Part shown: piece after piece, positions 1 through 8,380 of the stretch
Layout of the letters: every line of letters starts with the position of its first letter
Position numbering within the stretch: the stretch's first letter is position 1
Assembly: GCA_964235495.1 (NCBI GenBank)
Contig: CAXSAX010000056.1
Coordinates: 1 to 13,355, forward strand
Length of the DNA stretch: 13,355 nucleotides
Reading direction: 5' to 3'
Origin: LMUY01 sp964235495
GTDB taxonomy: Bacteria > Pseudomonadota > Alphaproteobacteria > Acetobacterales > Acetobacteraceae
The notes under the pieces: generated by a model
Databases searched by the model: none
What the model was told of the DNA's origin: nothing
Seen by the model: the letters and a program-made list of their open reading frames with translations, nothing else
Position numbers and translations under genes: made by a program

Positions 1-55
1 GCCGACGCGTAGCTCCCAAGCCCACAAACCATCCACGAGAACGGGGCAACCTCAG
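1..55. repeat. Left copy of 55-bp perfect terminal inverted repeat (probable IS end)
   Basis: These 55 bases are the exact reverse complement of the last 55 bases of the window; identity stops at base 56. Read outward on the minus strand, the repeat starts CTGAGGTTGCCCCGTTCTCG. If its first C is a chance match, the element would begin TGAGG, and a TG start is typical of IS3-family ends. It cuts into the TetR-like pseudogene that follows. No transposase reading frame fits in 55 bp, so the family is an inference. A 55-base shared end also matches the overlap left by a de Bruijn assembler run at k=55, so this may simply be where the contig ran into a multicopy element. Confidence 0.8.
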
Positions 56-368
56 GACACCAACTAGGCAAACCTGGTGGCCTAAGCGGAAACAGGAGTC
101 CACCGCTGCGAATGTCGCATCGATCGCCTCCGCGCTGCTGTCCTCTGCCAGGGCCACTAAGATGTTGGTCCTAAATTAGCCGTCGATCTTGCTGAGTACG
201 GCGGTCAGCCTCTCTTCCTTGCCTCCTACAAGGAAATGACAGGGCTGCTTTGCCCAATCCCATGACCTGGCCAAGCGATGATAGGCTGGCGGCCTCGTGG
301 CCGTGCTCACGAAACATCTCGGCCAACCTCAGCAACGTGCCCGCCCGGTCGGCAGCACGCTTGACCAA
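55..368 (-). pseudogene. TetR/AcrR-family regulator, broken and truncated by the left repeat
   Basis: The minus-strand reading from a TTG at 366-368 gives a TetR-type N-terminal helix-turn-helix (FREHGHEAASLSSLGQVMGL, then GKAALSF). A frameshift near 221-232 moves the match into another frame (LVGGKEERLTAVLSKIDG, the usual GGKEE stretch after the HTH). That frame meets an in-frame TAA at 176-178, where relatives usually have a Trp codon. After the stop the same frame continues into a TetR C-domain-like stretch (TNILVALAEDSSAEAIDA ... CLVGVL) until the terminal repeat at about base 55. So there is one frameshift, one nonsense codon and a lost 3' end. It lies 5 bp after the DUF1348 pseudogene, so the two were probably one regulator/enzyme unit. 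Family assignment is from motif memory and is good for the HTH part. Confidence 0.72.
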
Positions 369-373
369 CTGGG

Positions 374-760
374 CTACACCCCGAGTTCAGACAGGCCGGC
401 ATGGCCGTCGGGTCGCAGTCCAGGCGGCTGATGCAGCAGGCGGGCGCTCTCGTCGATGCCCAAGTCATTGATGCTGGCGACCTGGCGACTCATCAGGCCG
501 TGCTCGTCGAATCTGCACAGCTTGTCGCCGAAGCTCCAAATAGGCAAGCGCACGGCCATGCGGTTGACTCTGAAGCCTCACACCTCCTTGACCAGGCAAT
601 AGCTATTTCACGCTGCCATTTATGAGCCAGGAAAGCCTCGATCGCCTCCCGGCCCTCGATGAACTTGGAGCGGTTCCGCCAGCGGCTGTCGGCCGGCGTC
701 ACGCACCCTGGGTCGCGCATGTTCCGCCAAGCACGTCTTTCAAGCAACGGTCTCGGGCAT
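374..760 (-). pseudogene. SnoaL/NTF2-like DUF1348 protein, decayed
   Basis: Minus-strand fragments in different frames reproduce the DUF1348 pattern. The N-terminal part reads ERRAWRNMRDPGCV, then DSRWRNRSKFIEGREAIEAF and LAHKW, which is the family's strongly conserved region. After a frameshift near 600 comes YCLVKEV, a TGA where a Trp is expected, then VNRMAVRL. The middle (usually an AYEW...GNENWEF stretch of about 20 residues) is missing or scrambled. The C-terminal part FDEHGLMSRQVASINDL and LRPDGHAGLSELGV is again typical, with the stop at 374-376. An ATG at 758-760 may be the old start. These small alpha+beta barrel proteins have no well-established function. With several independent lesions it cannot make a normal product. 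Confidence 0.75.
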
Positions 761-834
761 AAAAAGTGGTAAGAGCGGTGGCTGGATGGGGTGTCGCTTC
801 CGATCGCGCTGATGGCGGAAGTGGGTTTCTCAAT

Positions 835-843
835 TGGTATACT
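835..843 (+). promoter_or_regulatory. Candidate extended -10 promoter for alaS
   Basis: TGG followed by TATACT fits the extended -10 pattern TGnTATAAT with one mismatch. No good -35 hexamer stands 17 bp upstream. Transcription would start near 850, leaving a leader of roughly 55 nt before the ATG at 905. This placement argues against the in-frame GTG at 791 as the alaS start. It is a motif-only call. Confidence 0.35.
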
Positions 844-904
844 CATTGCGAGGATGTCCAGCGCATGGCTGGCCCAACTGTGCGGCGTGCGGTATTTCTT
901 CGCC

Positions 905-3547
<2,643 letters not shown>

Positions 3548-3605
3548 AACAAGGTGGCAACTTAGAGCCTGTCTCTGACTGATATCGGAATGTCGCGGTT
3601 CGGTG

Positions 3606-3756
3606 GATTGTGCTAAAAAAGGCCGGAATAGCCAATTTACGGGTTCTTCTCGCCATTCATACAACGAATTTCGCAAGTTATTTCAGCAGCTTATCTGTTG
3701 CAATACCGAACTTGTTTTGCTGTCGATGAAGGCTGGCTGACTTTTTCAACACAATC
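3606..3756. repeat. Left 151-bp palindrome-bounded block inside the cassette
   Basis: It begins GATTGTGCTAAAAAAGGCC and ends in ...CTTTTTCAACACAATC, an imperfect inverted repeat of about 17 bp. It aligns without gaps, in direct orientation, with the block at 4427-4577; I count about 90 of 151 identical positions, including GAAT and ACTTGT at equal offsets. GGTG flanks both sides (3602-3605, 3757-3760). Its outer edge is 27 bp from the outer 14-bp end motif, exactly as for its partner. Confidence 0.6.
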
Positions 3757-3837
3757 GGTGGTGAGGGGACTTTCCCGACTAGAGCGATTAGATGGTTCAG
3801 CGGTCCACCAATCCAGACGTGCTAGAGCTATCCAGCG

Positions 3838-4398
3838 ATGCTTATCAATTTGAACGGCTGGCCAGCAACCGGAAAGCTCACGGTCGGAAGACACCTGGCT
3901 GCCCTGATCGGCGCACGCCTCATCGTTAATCATGCTATACTCGATCTTGCCGAGGCGATTGCGGACAGACCGACAATTCAGTTCTATGAAGCCGTCCGCT
4001 CGATCAGAACCGCCACTTTTGAACGCTTAGCGCTTCTCGTTCCCGACGTGCCGGTGGTCCTTACCAACGTGATCGTCCGTGGCGGAAGCGGTTTCCCCAA
4101 GGAAAACTGGCGCGCGATTGTCGAGCTTGCTCGCGTTCGTCGATGTGGATTATTTGCGGTTACCTTGGCCTGTGATCCGCAGGAGCTCGAAAGACGCATC
4201 GTCTCAAAGGATCGGAGTTCCTTCCGCAAGTCTCGAGATGTTCTTTCTTTAAAAGCCGTCATAGCAGAGCGACCCTTATTCGATGAAGGGGCTACCGCAC
4301 GATTGACAATCGACAACACCCAACTTGCTGCGGAAGCCTGTGCCGAACAGATCGCATTGTGGCTTGCTCAACACAAGGCGTCAGGTTCAGAGCCCTGA
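3838..4398 (+). CDS. P-loop kinase-like NTPase (AAA_33-type), cassette passenger
   Basis: A 186-aa soluble protein with an N-terminal Walker A, GWPATGKLT (residues 7-15), directly after a short hydrophobic strand (MLINLN). This is the layout of small nucleotide-kinase-like P-loop proteins such as shikimate or chloramphenicol phosphotransferase-type enzymes. A second strand VPVVLTNVIV (about 71-80), a CDPQELERRI segment (about 116-125) and an Arg/Lys-rich KDRSSFRKSRD lid-like region follow. The substrate is unknown; proteins of this kind are annotated only as AAA family ATPases. It starts at ATG 3838 with a weak ribosome site and is the only gene between the two 151-bp blocks. Codon choice is less GC-biased than in alaS, mms or icd, which suggests transfer. 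An intact frame with an intact Walker A argues that it was under selection until recently. Confidence 0.72.
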   Translation: MLINLNGWPATGKLTVGRHLAALIGARLIVNHAILDLAEAIADRPTIQFYEAVRSIRTATFERLALLVPDVPVVLTNVIVRGGSGFPKENWRAIVELARVRRCGLFAVTLACDPQELERRIVSKDRSSFRKSRDVLSLKAVIAERPLFDEGATARLTIDNTQLAAEACAEQIALWLAQHKASGSEP

Positions 4399-4426
4399 GC
4401 CACGGTGAGAAGGTCTGCTTAGAATC

Positions 4427-4577
4427 GATTGTGTTGAAAAAGGCCGGGATGGAGATTTTGCCACCTGCCTGACGCAAGTATGAAACGAATGTTCCAAACC
4501 TTCTTAGGCATTTAGCCATTCCGGTGTCGCACTTGTTCCGGAGTTGACGAGCGTCGGAAGCCTTTTCCAACACAATC
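4427..4577. repeat. Right 151-bp palindrome-bounded block inside the cassette
   Basis: It begins GATTGTGTTGAAAAAGGCC and ends CCTTTTCCAACACAATC. It has the same length as the block at 3606-3756 and aligns to it in direct orientation. AATC flanks both sides (4423-4426, 4578-4581). It starts 28 bp after the kinase stop and can form a long hairpin, so it may also act as a transcription stop for that gene. Confidence 0.6.
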
Positions 4578-4618
4578 AATCGGGAACTGCCATTCCGCCA
4601 TCGCTCAAAGACAGGCTC

Positions 4619-4838
4619 TTAAACCGGCTTGTTTTGCGCAATCGACTCATAATAATTCGACATTGCATGTGAGATAATTAGCCTAATATTTTCTACTTGG
4701 TCGGATTCTCTCGATCAAGGACGACACACGAGGTGATGTCGCCGATAAGGTTTATTTCGCATATTAGGTTGACACTACACGTTCCGGCTTGTTCGCTGTC
4801 ATGTGAGCAACAGCTTCACACACACAAACATTACGTCA
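4619..4838. other. AT-rich gap without a recognised gene
   Basis: About 220 bp between the cassette and the toxin gene, clearly more AT-rich than the surrounding core genes (for example the ATAATAATTCG and TAATATTTTC stretches). I find no coding frame, RNA gene, clear terminator or repeat copy. It is probably old flanking DNA of the toxin-antitoxin island. Confidence 0.5.
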
Positions 4839-5219
4839 TCAAATTTTCTGTTGGCGGAGTAGCCAATTAGCAAAGACTGACTCAGAAAGATCGTTTTTGG
4901 TCAGGCGGACCATTTGCACGATGGCATTGCTGACGCGCGGGATGGTCTCGATGCTGTTCAACGCGAGAAAGGTTACAGCCGTGATCCACGCCGTCCGCTT
5001 GTTTCCGTCATGGAACGCGGGAGCTTTCGTGAGTCCAACGGCATAGGCCGCGGCAATGTCGAACATGTCTGGCCCGGCATCGGCCTCGTAGTTCCAGCGG
5101 TTGAGCGGCCGTGCCAACGTATTTTCGAGAGGTCCATGATCGCGGATTCCGGGTGTTCCGCCATGCTCCCTGATGGAACTGTCATGGAGGTAGATCACCA
5201 CGTTGTTCTGAAGAAACAT
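4839..5219 (-). CDS. doc: Doc/Fic-family toxin with catalytic His replaced by Pro
   Basis: A death-on-curing (Doc) type Fic-fold protein. P1 Doc inactivates EF-Tu by phosphorylation. The signature region AYAVGLTKAPAFHDGNKRTA (residues about 59-78) matches the family pattern K-x-H-x-F-x-D-G-N-K-R, except that the motif His is Pro67 (codon CCC, plus-strand 5019-5021). The F, D, G, N, K and R positions are intact. The N-terminal HDSSIREHGG is also family-like. I prefer the ATG at 5219 (126 aa, the length of P1 Doc); an ATG at 5231 adds four residues. The start overlaps the end of the antitoxin gene, as expected for translational coupling. The fold is secure, but the Fic His is needed for catalysis, so activity is doubtful. 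Confidence 0.88.
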   Translation of the reverse strand: MFLQNNVVIYLHDSSIREHGGTPGIRDHGPLENTLARPLNRWNYEADAGPDMFDIAAAYAVGLTKAPAFHDGNKRTAWITAVTFLALNSIETIPRVSNAIVQMVRLTKNDLSESVFANWLLRQQKI

Positions 5220-5454
5220 TATCCCGGTCATAATCCGCCAGCCCTTGCAGCACGCCGGCGTGCTTGCTCAGCATCTCGTGGGCCACGCTGAGTTGGTGTT
5301 CCAACTCGCTGCTGCGCCGGACCAGCTTCACTCCATCCTCAACTTCAATGATTGTCAGGTCCTGACCAACCTCGAAGCCGAGTCTGGTTCGTGTCTCGGC
5401 GGGAAAGGTGATGCCAACCGAGTCTCCTTGCTTACGCAACGTGACGTAGGCCAC
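5182..5454 (-). CDS. AbrB/MazE/SpoVT-type antitoxin
   Basis: A 90-aa protein whose first 48 residues form a swapped-hairpin AbrB/MazE DNA-binding domain: VTLRKQGDSVGITFPAETRT, then LGFEVGQDLTIIEVEDGVKLVRR. The charged helical C-terminus (about 50-80, ELEHQLSVAHEMLSKHAGVL) would be the toxin-binding part. The start is GTG at 5452-5454, with GGAA about 9 nt upstream. The 3' end overlaps the toxin start. Such antitoxins usually repress their own operon with the toxin as corepressor; a perfect palindrome 67 nt upstream could be the operator. The partner of P1 Doc is Phd, but AbrB-type partners are common for chromosomal Doc proteins. Confidence 0.85.
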   Translation of the reverse strand: MAYVTLRKQGDSVGITFPAETRTRLGFEVGQDLTIIEVEDGVKLVRRSSELEHQLSVAHEMLSKHAGVLQGLADYDRDNVSSEQRGDLPP

Positions 5455-5520
5455 TTAATTCCACTCTTCCGTGAATGCTTGCCCGACCGCATCAGCAACA
5501 AGCCAAAGGTCAACAGTAAT

Positions 5521-5535
5521 CTTACGTCTCGTAAG
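5521..5535. promoter_or_regulatory. Palindrome upstream of the antitoxin gene, candidate operator
   Basis: CTTACG-TCT-CGTAAG is a perfect 6-bp-arm inverted repeat. It lies between the mms-operon terminator and the toxin-antitoxin pair, where an autoregulatory operator would be expected. On the minus strand a TTGACC hexamer follows nearby (5508-5513), but no convincing -10 box is present. It could equally be part of the terminator region. Confidence 0.35.
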
Positions 5536-5545
5536 ACAAAAGGGT

Positions 5546-5589
5546 GAAGGGGACGACTGTCCCCTTCCGGGTGCAGGGCAGCGCCCTGC
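5546..5589 (-). terminator. Tandem-hairpin terminator of the chvE-mmsA-mmsB operon
   Basis: Two hairpins follow the mmsB stop on the minus strand: GCAGGGC/GCCCTGC (7-bp stem, 3-nt loop, 5573-5589) and GAAGGGGAC/GTCCCCTTC (9-bp perfect stem, 4-nt loop, 5546-5567). CACCCTTTTGTCTT follows the second. The T run is modest but the stem is very strong. A related, weaker copy lies after the gene ending at 10519. Confidence 0.7.
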
Positions 5590-5591
5590 CG

Positions 5592-6785
5592 CTACGCCCG
5601 CCGCTGGTTGTAAACGTCCACGCACACCGCCCCCAGCAGCACGATGCCCTTGATCACCTGCTGGTAGTCGATGCCCACCCCCATGATCGACATGCCGTTG
5701 TTCATCACCCCGATGATGAAGGCGCCGATCACGGCGCCCACCACCTGGCCCACGCCGCCATAGGCGGAGGCGCCGCCGATGAAGCAGGCGGCGATCACGT
5801 CCAGCTCGAAGCCCAGGCCGGCCTTGGGCGTGGCGGTGTTCAGCCTCGCTGCGAACACCAGGCCGGCCAGGGCGGCCAGCACGCCCATGTTGACGAAGGT
5901 GAAGAAGGTCAGCCGCTCGGTGCGGATGCCGGACAGCTTGGCCGCCTTCTCGTTGCCGCCCACGGCATAGACCTGGCGGCCCACTGTGGTGCGGTTGGTG
6001 ACGAAGGCGTACGCCGCGATCAGCGCCAGCATGATCAGCAGCACGTTGGGCAGGCCGCGGTGCGAGACGATCAGGAAGGTGCCGGCGCAGATCACGGCGA
6101 ACACCGCGGCGGTCTTGACCGCGAACAGGGCTGCGGGTTCCACCTCCATGGCGTGGCGCTGCTGCCGGGTGCGGCTGCGCACCGCCAGCAGCGCCAGCAC
6201 GGCGGCCACCAGCACGCCCAGCAGCAGGGAGCCCAGGCGCAGGCCGCCGTCCAGCTGCAGGAACTCCGGCAGGTAGCCGGAGGACAGCCGCTGGAACGGG
6301 ATGGGGAAGGGGCCCACCGACTGGCCGTGCAGGATGGCCAGCTCCAGGCCGCGGAACACCAGCATCCCCGCCAGCGTCACGATGAAGGACGGGATCCGCA
6401 GGTAGGCGACGAAGTAGCCCTGCGCCGCGCCGATCGCGCCGCCGACCACCAGGCACAGCACGCCTGCCAGCACGAAGGGGACGTGCTGCTCCACGATCAG
6501 CACCGCCGCCAGCCCGCCCACGAAGCCGGACACGGAGCCGATCGACAGGTCGATGTGGCCGGAGACGATCACCAGCAGCATGCCCATCGCCATGATGACC
6601 ACGTAGCTGTTCTGCAGGATCAGGTTGGTGAGGTTGAGCGGCTGCAGCAGCGTGCCGTCGGTCTGCACCTCGAAGAACAGCATGATGGCGAACAGCGACA
6701 GCAGCAGGCCGTACTGCCGCAAGTTGGCCGCCAGGTGGACCCGGCCGCTGCGCGGCGGAGTGGGGGCCAGGGTGATGTCGCTCAT
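5592..6785 (-). CDS. mmsB: Multiple-monosaccharide ABC transporter permease (GguB/MmsB)
   Basis: Inner-membrane permease of a CUT2-type sugar importer, 397 aa. A short cytoplasmic N-terminus (MSDITLAPTPPRSGR) precedes about 8-10 hydrophobic segments. Family signatures include MGMLLVIVSGHIDLSIGSVS (the conserved SGxIDLSxGS motif), AYLRIPSFIVTLAGMLVFRG, TTVGRQVYAVGGNEKAAKLS and AACFIGGASAYGGVG. The start is ATG 6785, which overlaps the mmsA stop by ATGA and therefore is probably translationally coupled. The length and the long loop carrying RSRTRQQRHAMEVEP are typical of the GguB subgroup, not the shorter RbsC. It is the last gene of the operon and is followed by the hairpin terminator. Confidence 0.95.
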   Translation of the reverse strand: MSDITLAPTPPRSGRVHLAANLRQYGLLLSLFAIMLFFEVQTDGTLLQPLNLTNLILQNSYVVIMAMGMLLVIVSGHIDLSIGSVSGFVGGLAAVLIVEQHVPFVLAGVLCLVVGGAIGAAQGYFVAYLRIPSFIVTLAGMLVFRGLELAILHGQSVGPFPIPFQRLSSGYLPEFLQLDGGLRLGSLLLGVLVAAVLALLAVRSRTRQQRHAMEVEPAALFAVKTAAVFAVICAGTFLIVSHRGLPNVLLIMLALIAAYAFVTNRTTVGRQVYAVGGNEKAAKLSGIRTERLTFFTFVNMGVLAALAGLVFAARLNTATPKAGLGFELDVIAACFIGGASAYGGVGQVVGAVIGAFIIGVMNNGMSIMGVGIDYQQVIKGIVLLGAVCVDVYNQRRA

Positions 6786-8380
6786 GGCTCGTGCCCTCCG
6801 GAACGCGAGGCATGCCGCATGATGGCGCGCATGATCCCCTCCTGCGAAGCCTCCTCGCGGCCGAACTCGGCCACGAACGCGCCCTCGCTCATCACGCAGA
6901 TGCGGTCGCACATACCCAGCAGCTCCGGCATCTCGGAGGAGATGAACACAACGCCCTTGCCGCTGTCGGCCAGGGCGTTGATGATCTGGTAGATCTCGTA
7001 CTTGGCGCCCACGTCGATGCCCCGGGTCGGCTCGTCCAGGATCAGCACCTCGGGCGCCGAGAACAGCCACTTGGAGAGGATCACCTTCTGCTGGTTGCCG
7101 CCGGACAGCTTGCCGGTCTCCTGGTACACGCTGGAGCAGCGGATGCGCATCTGGCCGCGGTACTTGTTGGCCACCGCTAGCTCCGCCATGTCGTCCAGCA
7201 CGCCGCCGGTGGATACGCCGGACAGGTGCGCCAGGGTGACGTTCTTGCGGATGTCCTCGCCCAGCAGCAGGCCGAGGTGCTTGCGGTCCTCCGTGACGTA
7301 GGCGAGACCCGCCTTGATGGCGCGCGGCACGGTGGAGAGGTCCGCCGGCTTGCCGCCCATGCTGGCGCGCCCGGTGATCCCGGCGCCGTACGAGCGGCCG
7401 AACACGCTCATGGCGAACTCGGTGCGGCCCGCGCCCATCAGCCCGGCGATGCCCACGATCTCGCCGCGGCGGACGTGGAAATCGACGTTGCGCACCACCT
7501 GCCGGTCCGCGTGCAGCGGGTGGAACACCGACCAGTCCTGCACCGCGAGGATGGTGTCCCCAAGGACGGGGGTGCGGGCCGGGTAGCGGCTCTCCAGGTC
7601 CCGGTCGACCATCAGCCGGATGATATGGTCCTCCTCCACGCCGTCCGCCTCGATCGTCTCGACCGTGCGGCCGTCGCGCAGCACGGTGATGCGGTCGGCG
7701 ATGGCCGCCACCTCGTTCAGCTTGTGGGTGATCAGGATGCATGCGATGCCTTGGGCGCGGAACTCCGCCAGCAGCCGCAGCAGGGCGGCGCTGTCGCGCT
7801 CGTTGAGGCTGGCGGTCGGCTCGTCCAAGATCAGCAGCCGCACGTCCTTGGACAGCGCCTTGGCGATCTCGACCAGTTGCTGCTTGCCGACGCCGAGGTG
7901 GGTCACGAGCGTGTCCGGCCGGTCGTCCAGCCCCACCTTGGCCAGCAGGGCGCGGGTGCGAGCGTGCGCCGCGCCGCGGTCGATCACGCCGAAGCGGGCG
8001 GGCGGGGCGGAGAGAAAGATGTTCTCCGCGATGCTCATCAGCGGGATCAGCGCCAGTTCCTGGTGGATGATGATGATGCCGAGCGCCTCGGAGTCGTTGA
8101 TGCCGCGGAACTGGCGCTCCACCCCCTGGTAGACGATGGCGCCCTCGTACGTCCTGGCACCGTACACGCCGCTCAGCACCTTCATCAGCGTGGACTTGCC
8201 GGCGCCGTTCTCCCCCACCAGGGCGTGGATCTCGCCGGGCAGCACGGTGAAGCTCACCTCCCGCAGCGCCGTCACGGCGCCGAACCGCTTGGTGATGCCG
8301 CGCATCTCCAGGATGGGCACGGCCGGAGCCACGCCGGCCGGCCCGGGGGAGGTGGCCGCCACCCGGGCCGCGCCGCTCAT
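6782..8380 (-). CDS. mmsA: Multiple-monosaccharide ABC transporter ATP-binding protein (GguA/MmsA)
   Basis: Fused double ATPase of the sugar importer, 532 aa. First domain: Walker A GENGAGKST (56-64), signature LGVGKQQ (162-168, degenerate at its first positions) and Walker B LLILDEP (182-188). Second domain: degenerate Walker A GLMGAGRTE (313-321, Lys replaced by Arg, as usual in CUT2 ATPases), EDRK motif (364-367), perfect signature LSGGNQQKV (425-433) and Walker B LILDEP (446-451). The first domain is thus the likely main ATP hydrolysis site. About 22 Ala/Pro-rich residues precede the conserved ILEMRGITK start, slightly longer than usual. ATG 8380 overlaps the chvE stop by ATGA, and its own stop overlaps mmsB in the same way. 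Confidence 0.96.
   Translation of the reverse strand: MSGAARVAATSPGPAGVAPAVPILEMRGITKRFGAVTALREVSFTVLPGEIHALVGENGAGKSTLMKVLSGVYGARTYEGAIVYQGVERQFRGINDSEALGIIIIHQELALIPLMSIAENIFLSAPPARFGVIDRGAAHARTRALLAKVGLDDRPDTLVTHLGVGKQQLVEIAKALSKDVRLLILDEPTASLNERDSAALLRLLAEFRAQGIACILITHKLNEVAAIADRITVLRDGRTVETIEADGVEEDHIIRLMVDRDLESRYPARTPVLGDTILAVQDWSVFHPLHADRQVVRNVDFHVRRGEIVGIAGLMGAGRTEFAMSVFGRSYGAGITGRASMGGKPADLSTVPRAIKAGLAYVTEDRKHLGLLLGEDIRKNVTLAHLSGVSTGGVLDDMAELAVANKYRGQMRIRCSSVYQETGKLSGGNQQKVILSKWLFSAPEVLILDEPTRGIDVGAKYEIYQIINALADSGKGVVFISSEMPELLGMCDRICVMSEGAFVAEFGREEASQEGIMRAIMRHASRSGGHEP

Larger units (their letters stand above)
3565..4618. mobile_element. Putative transposase-less mobile cassette (MIC-like) carrying a P-loop kinase gene
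   Basis: The left end GAGCCTGTCTCTGA (3565-3578) and the right end read inward, GAGCCTGTCTTTGA (4618-4605), open an ungapped imperfect terminal inverted repeat of about 58 bp that I count at 41/58 identical. It includes shared CGGAATG and GATTGTG blocks at matching distances. TTA stands on both flanks (3562-3564 and 4619-4621). GAGCCTG ends with 3-bp TNA duplications are a feature of the IS427/IS1031 group of the IS5 family, and 1,054 bp is IS5-like in length. However, the only credible gene inside is a P-loop kinase-like protein, not a DDE transposase. The interior is visibly less GC-rich than alaS. A mobile insertion cassette moved in trans fits best; a decayed IS with captured DNA is the alternative. 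Confidence 0.6.

Noticed and set aside
791..904. N-terminal extension of AlaRS from a GTG at 791
   Set aside because: The extra 38 residues do not resemble AlaRS, and a good -10 motif lies inside the stretch at 838-843.
5455..5520. A short frame reading ITVDLWLVADAVGQAF on the minus strand, ending just before the antitoxin GTG
   Set aside because: It reads somewhat protein-like and abuts the next start, but it has no start codon with a ribosome site and is crossed by the terminator and palindrome region; it may be a relic, but I cannot support a gene.
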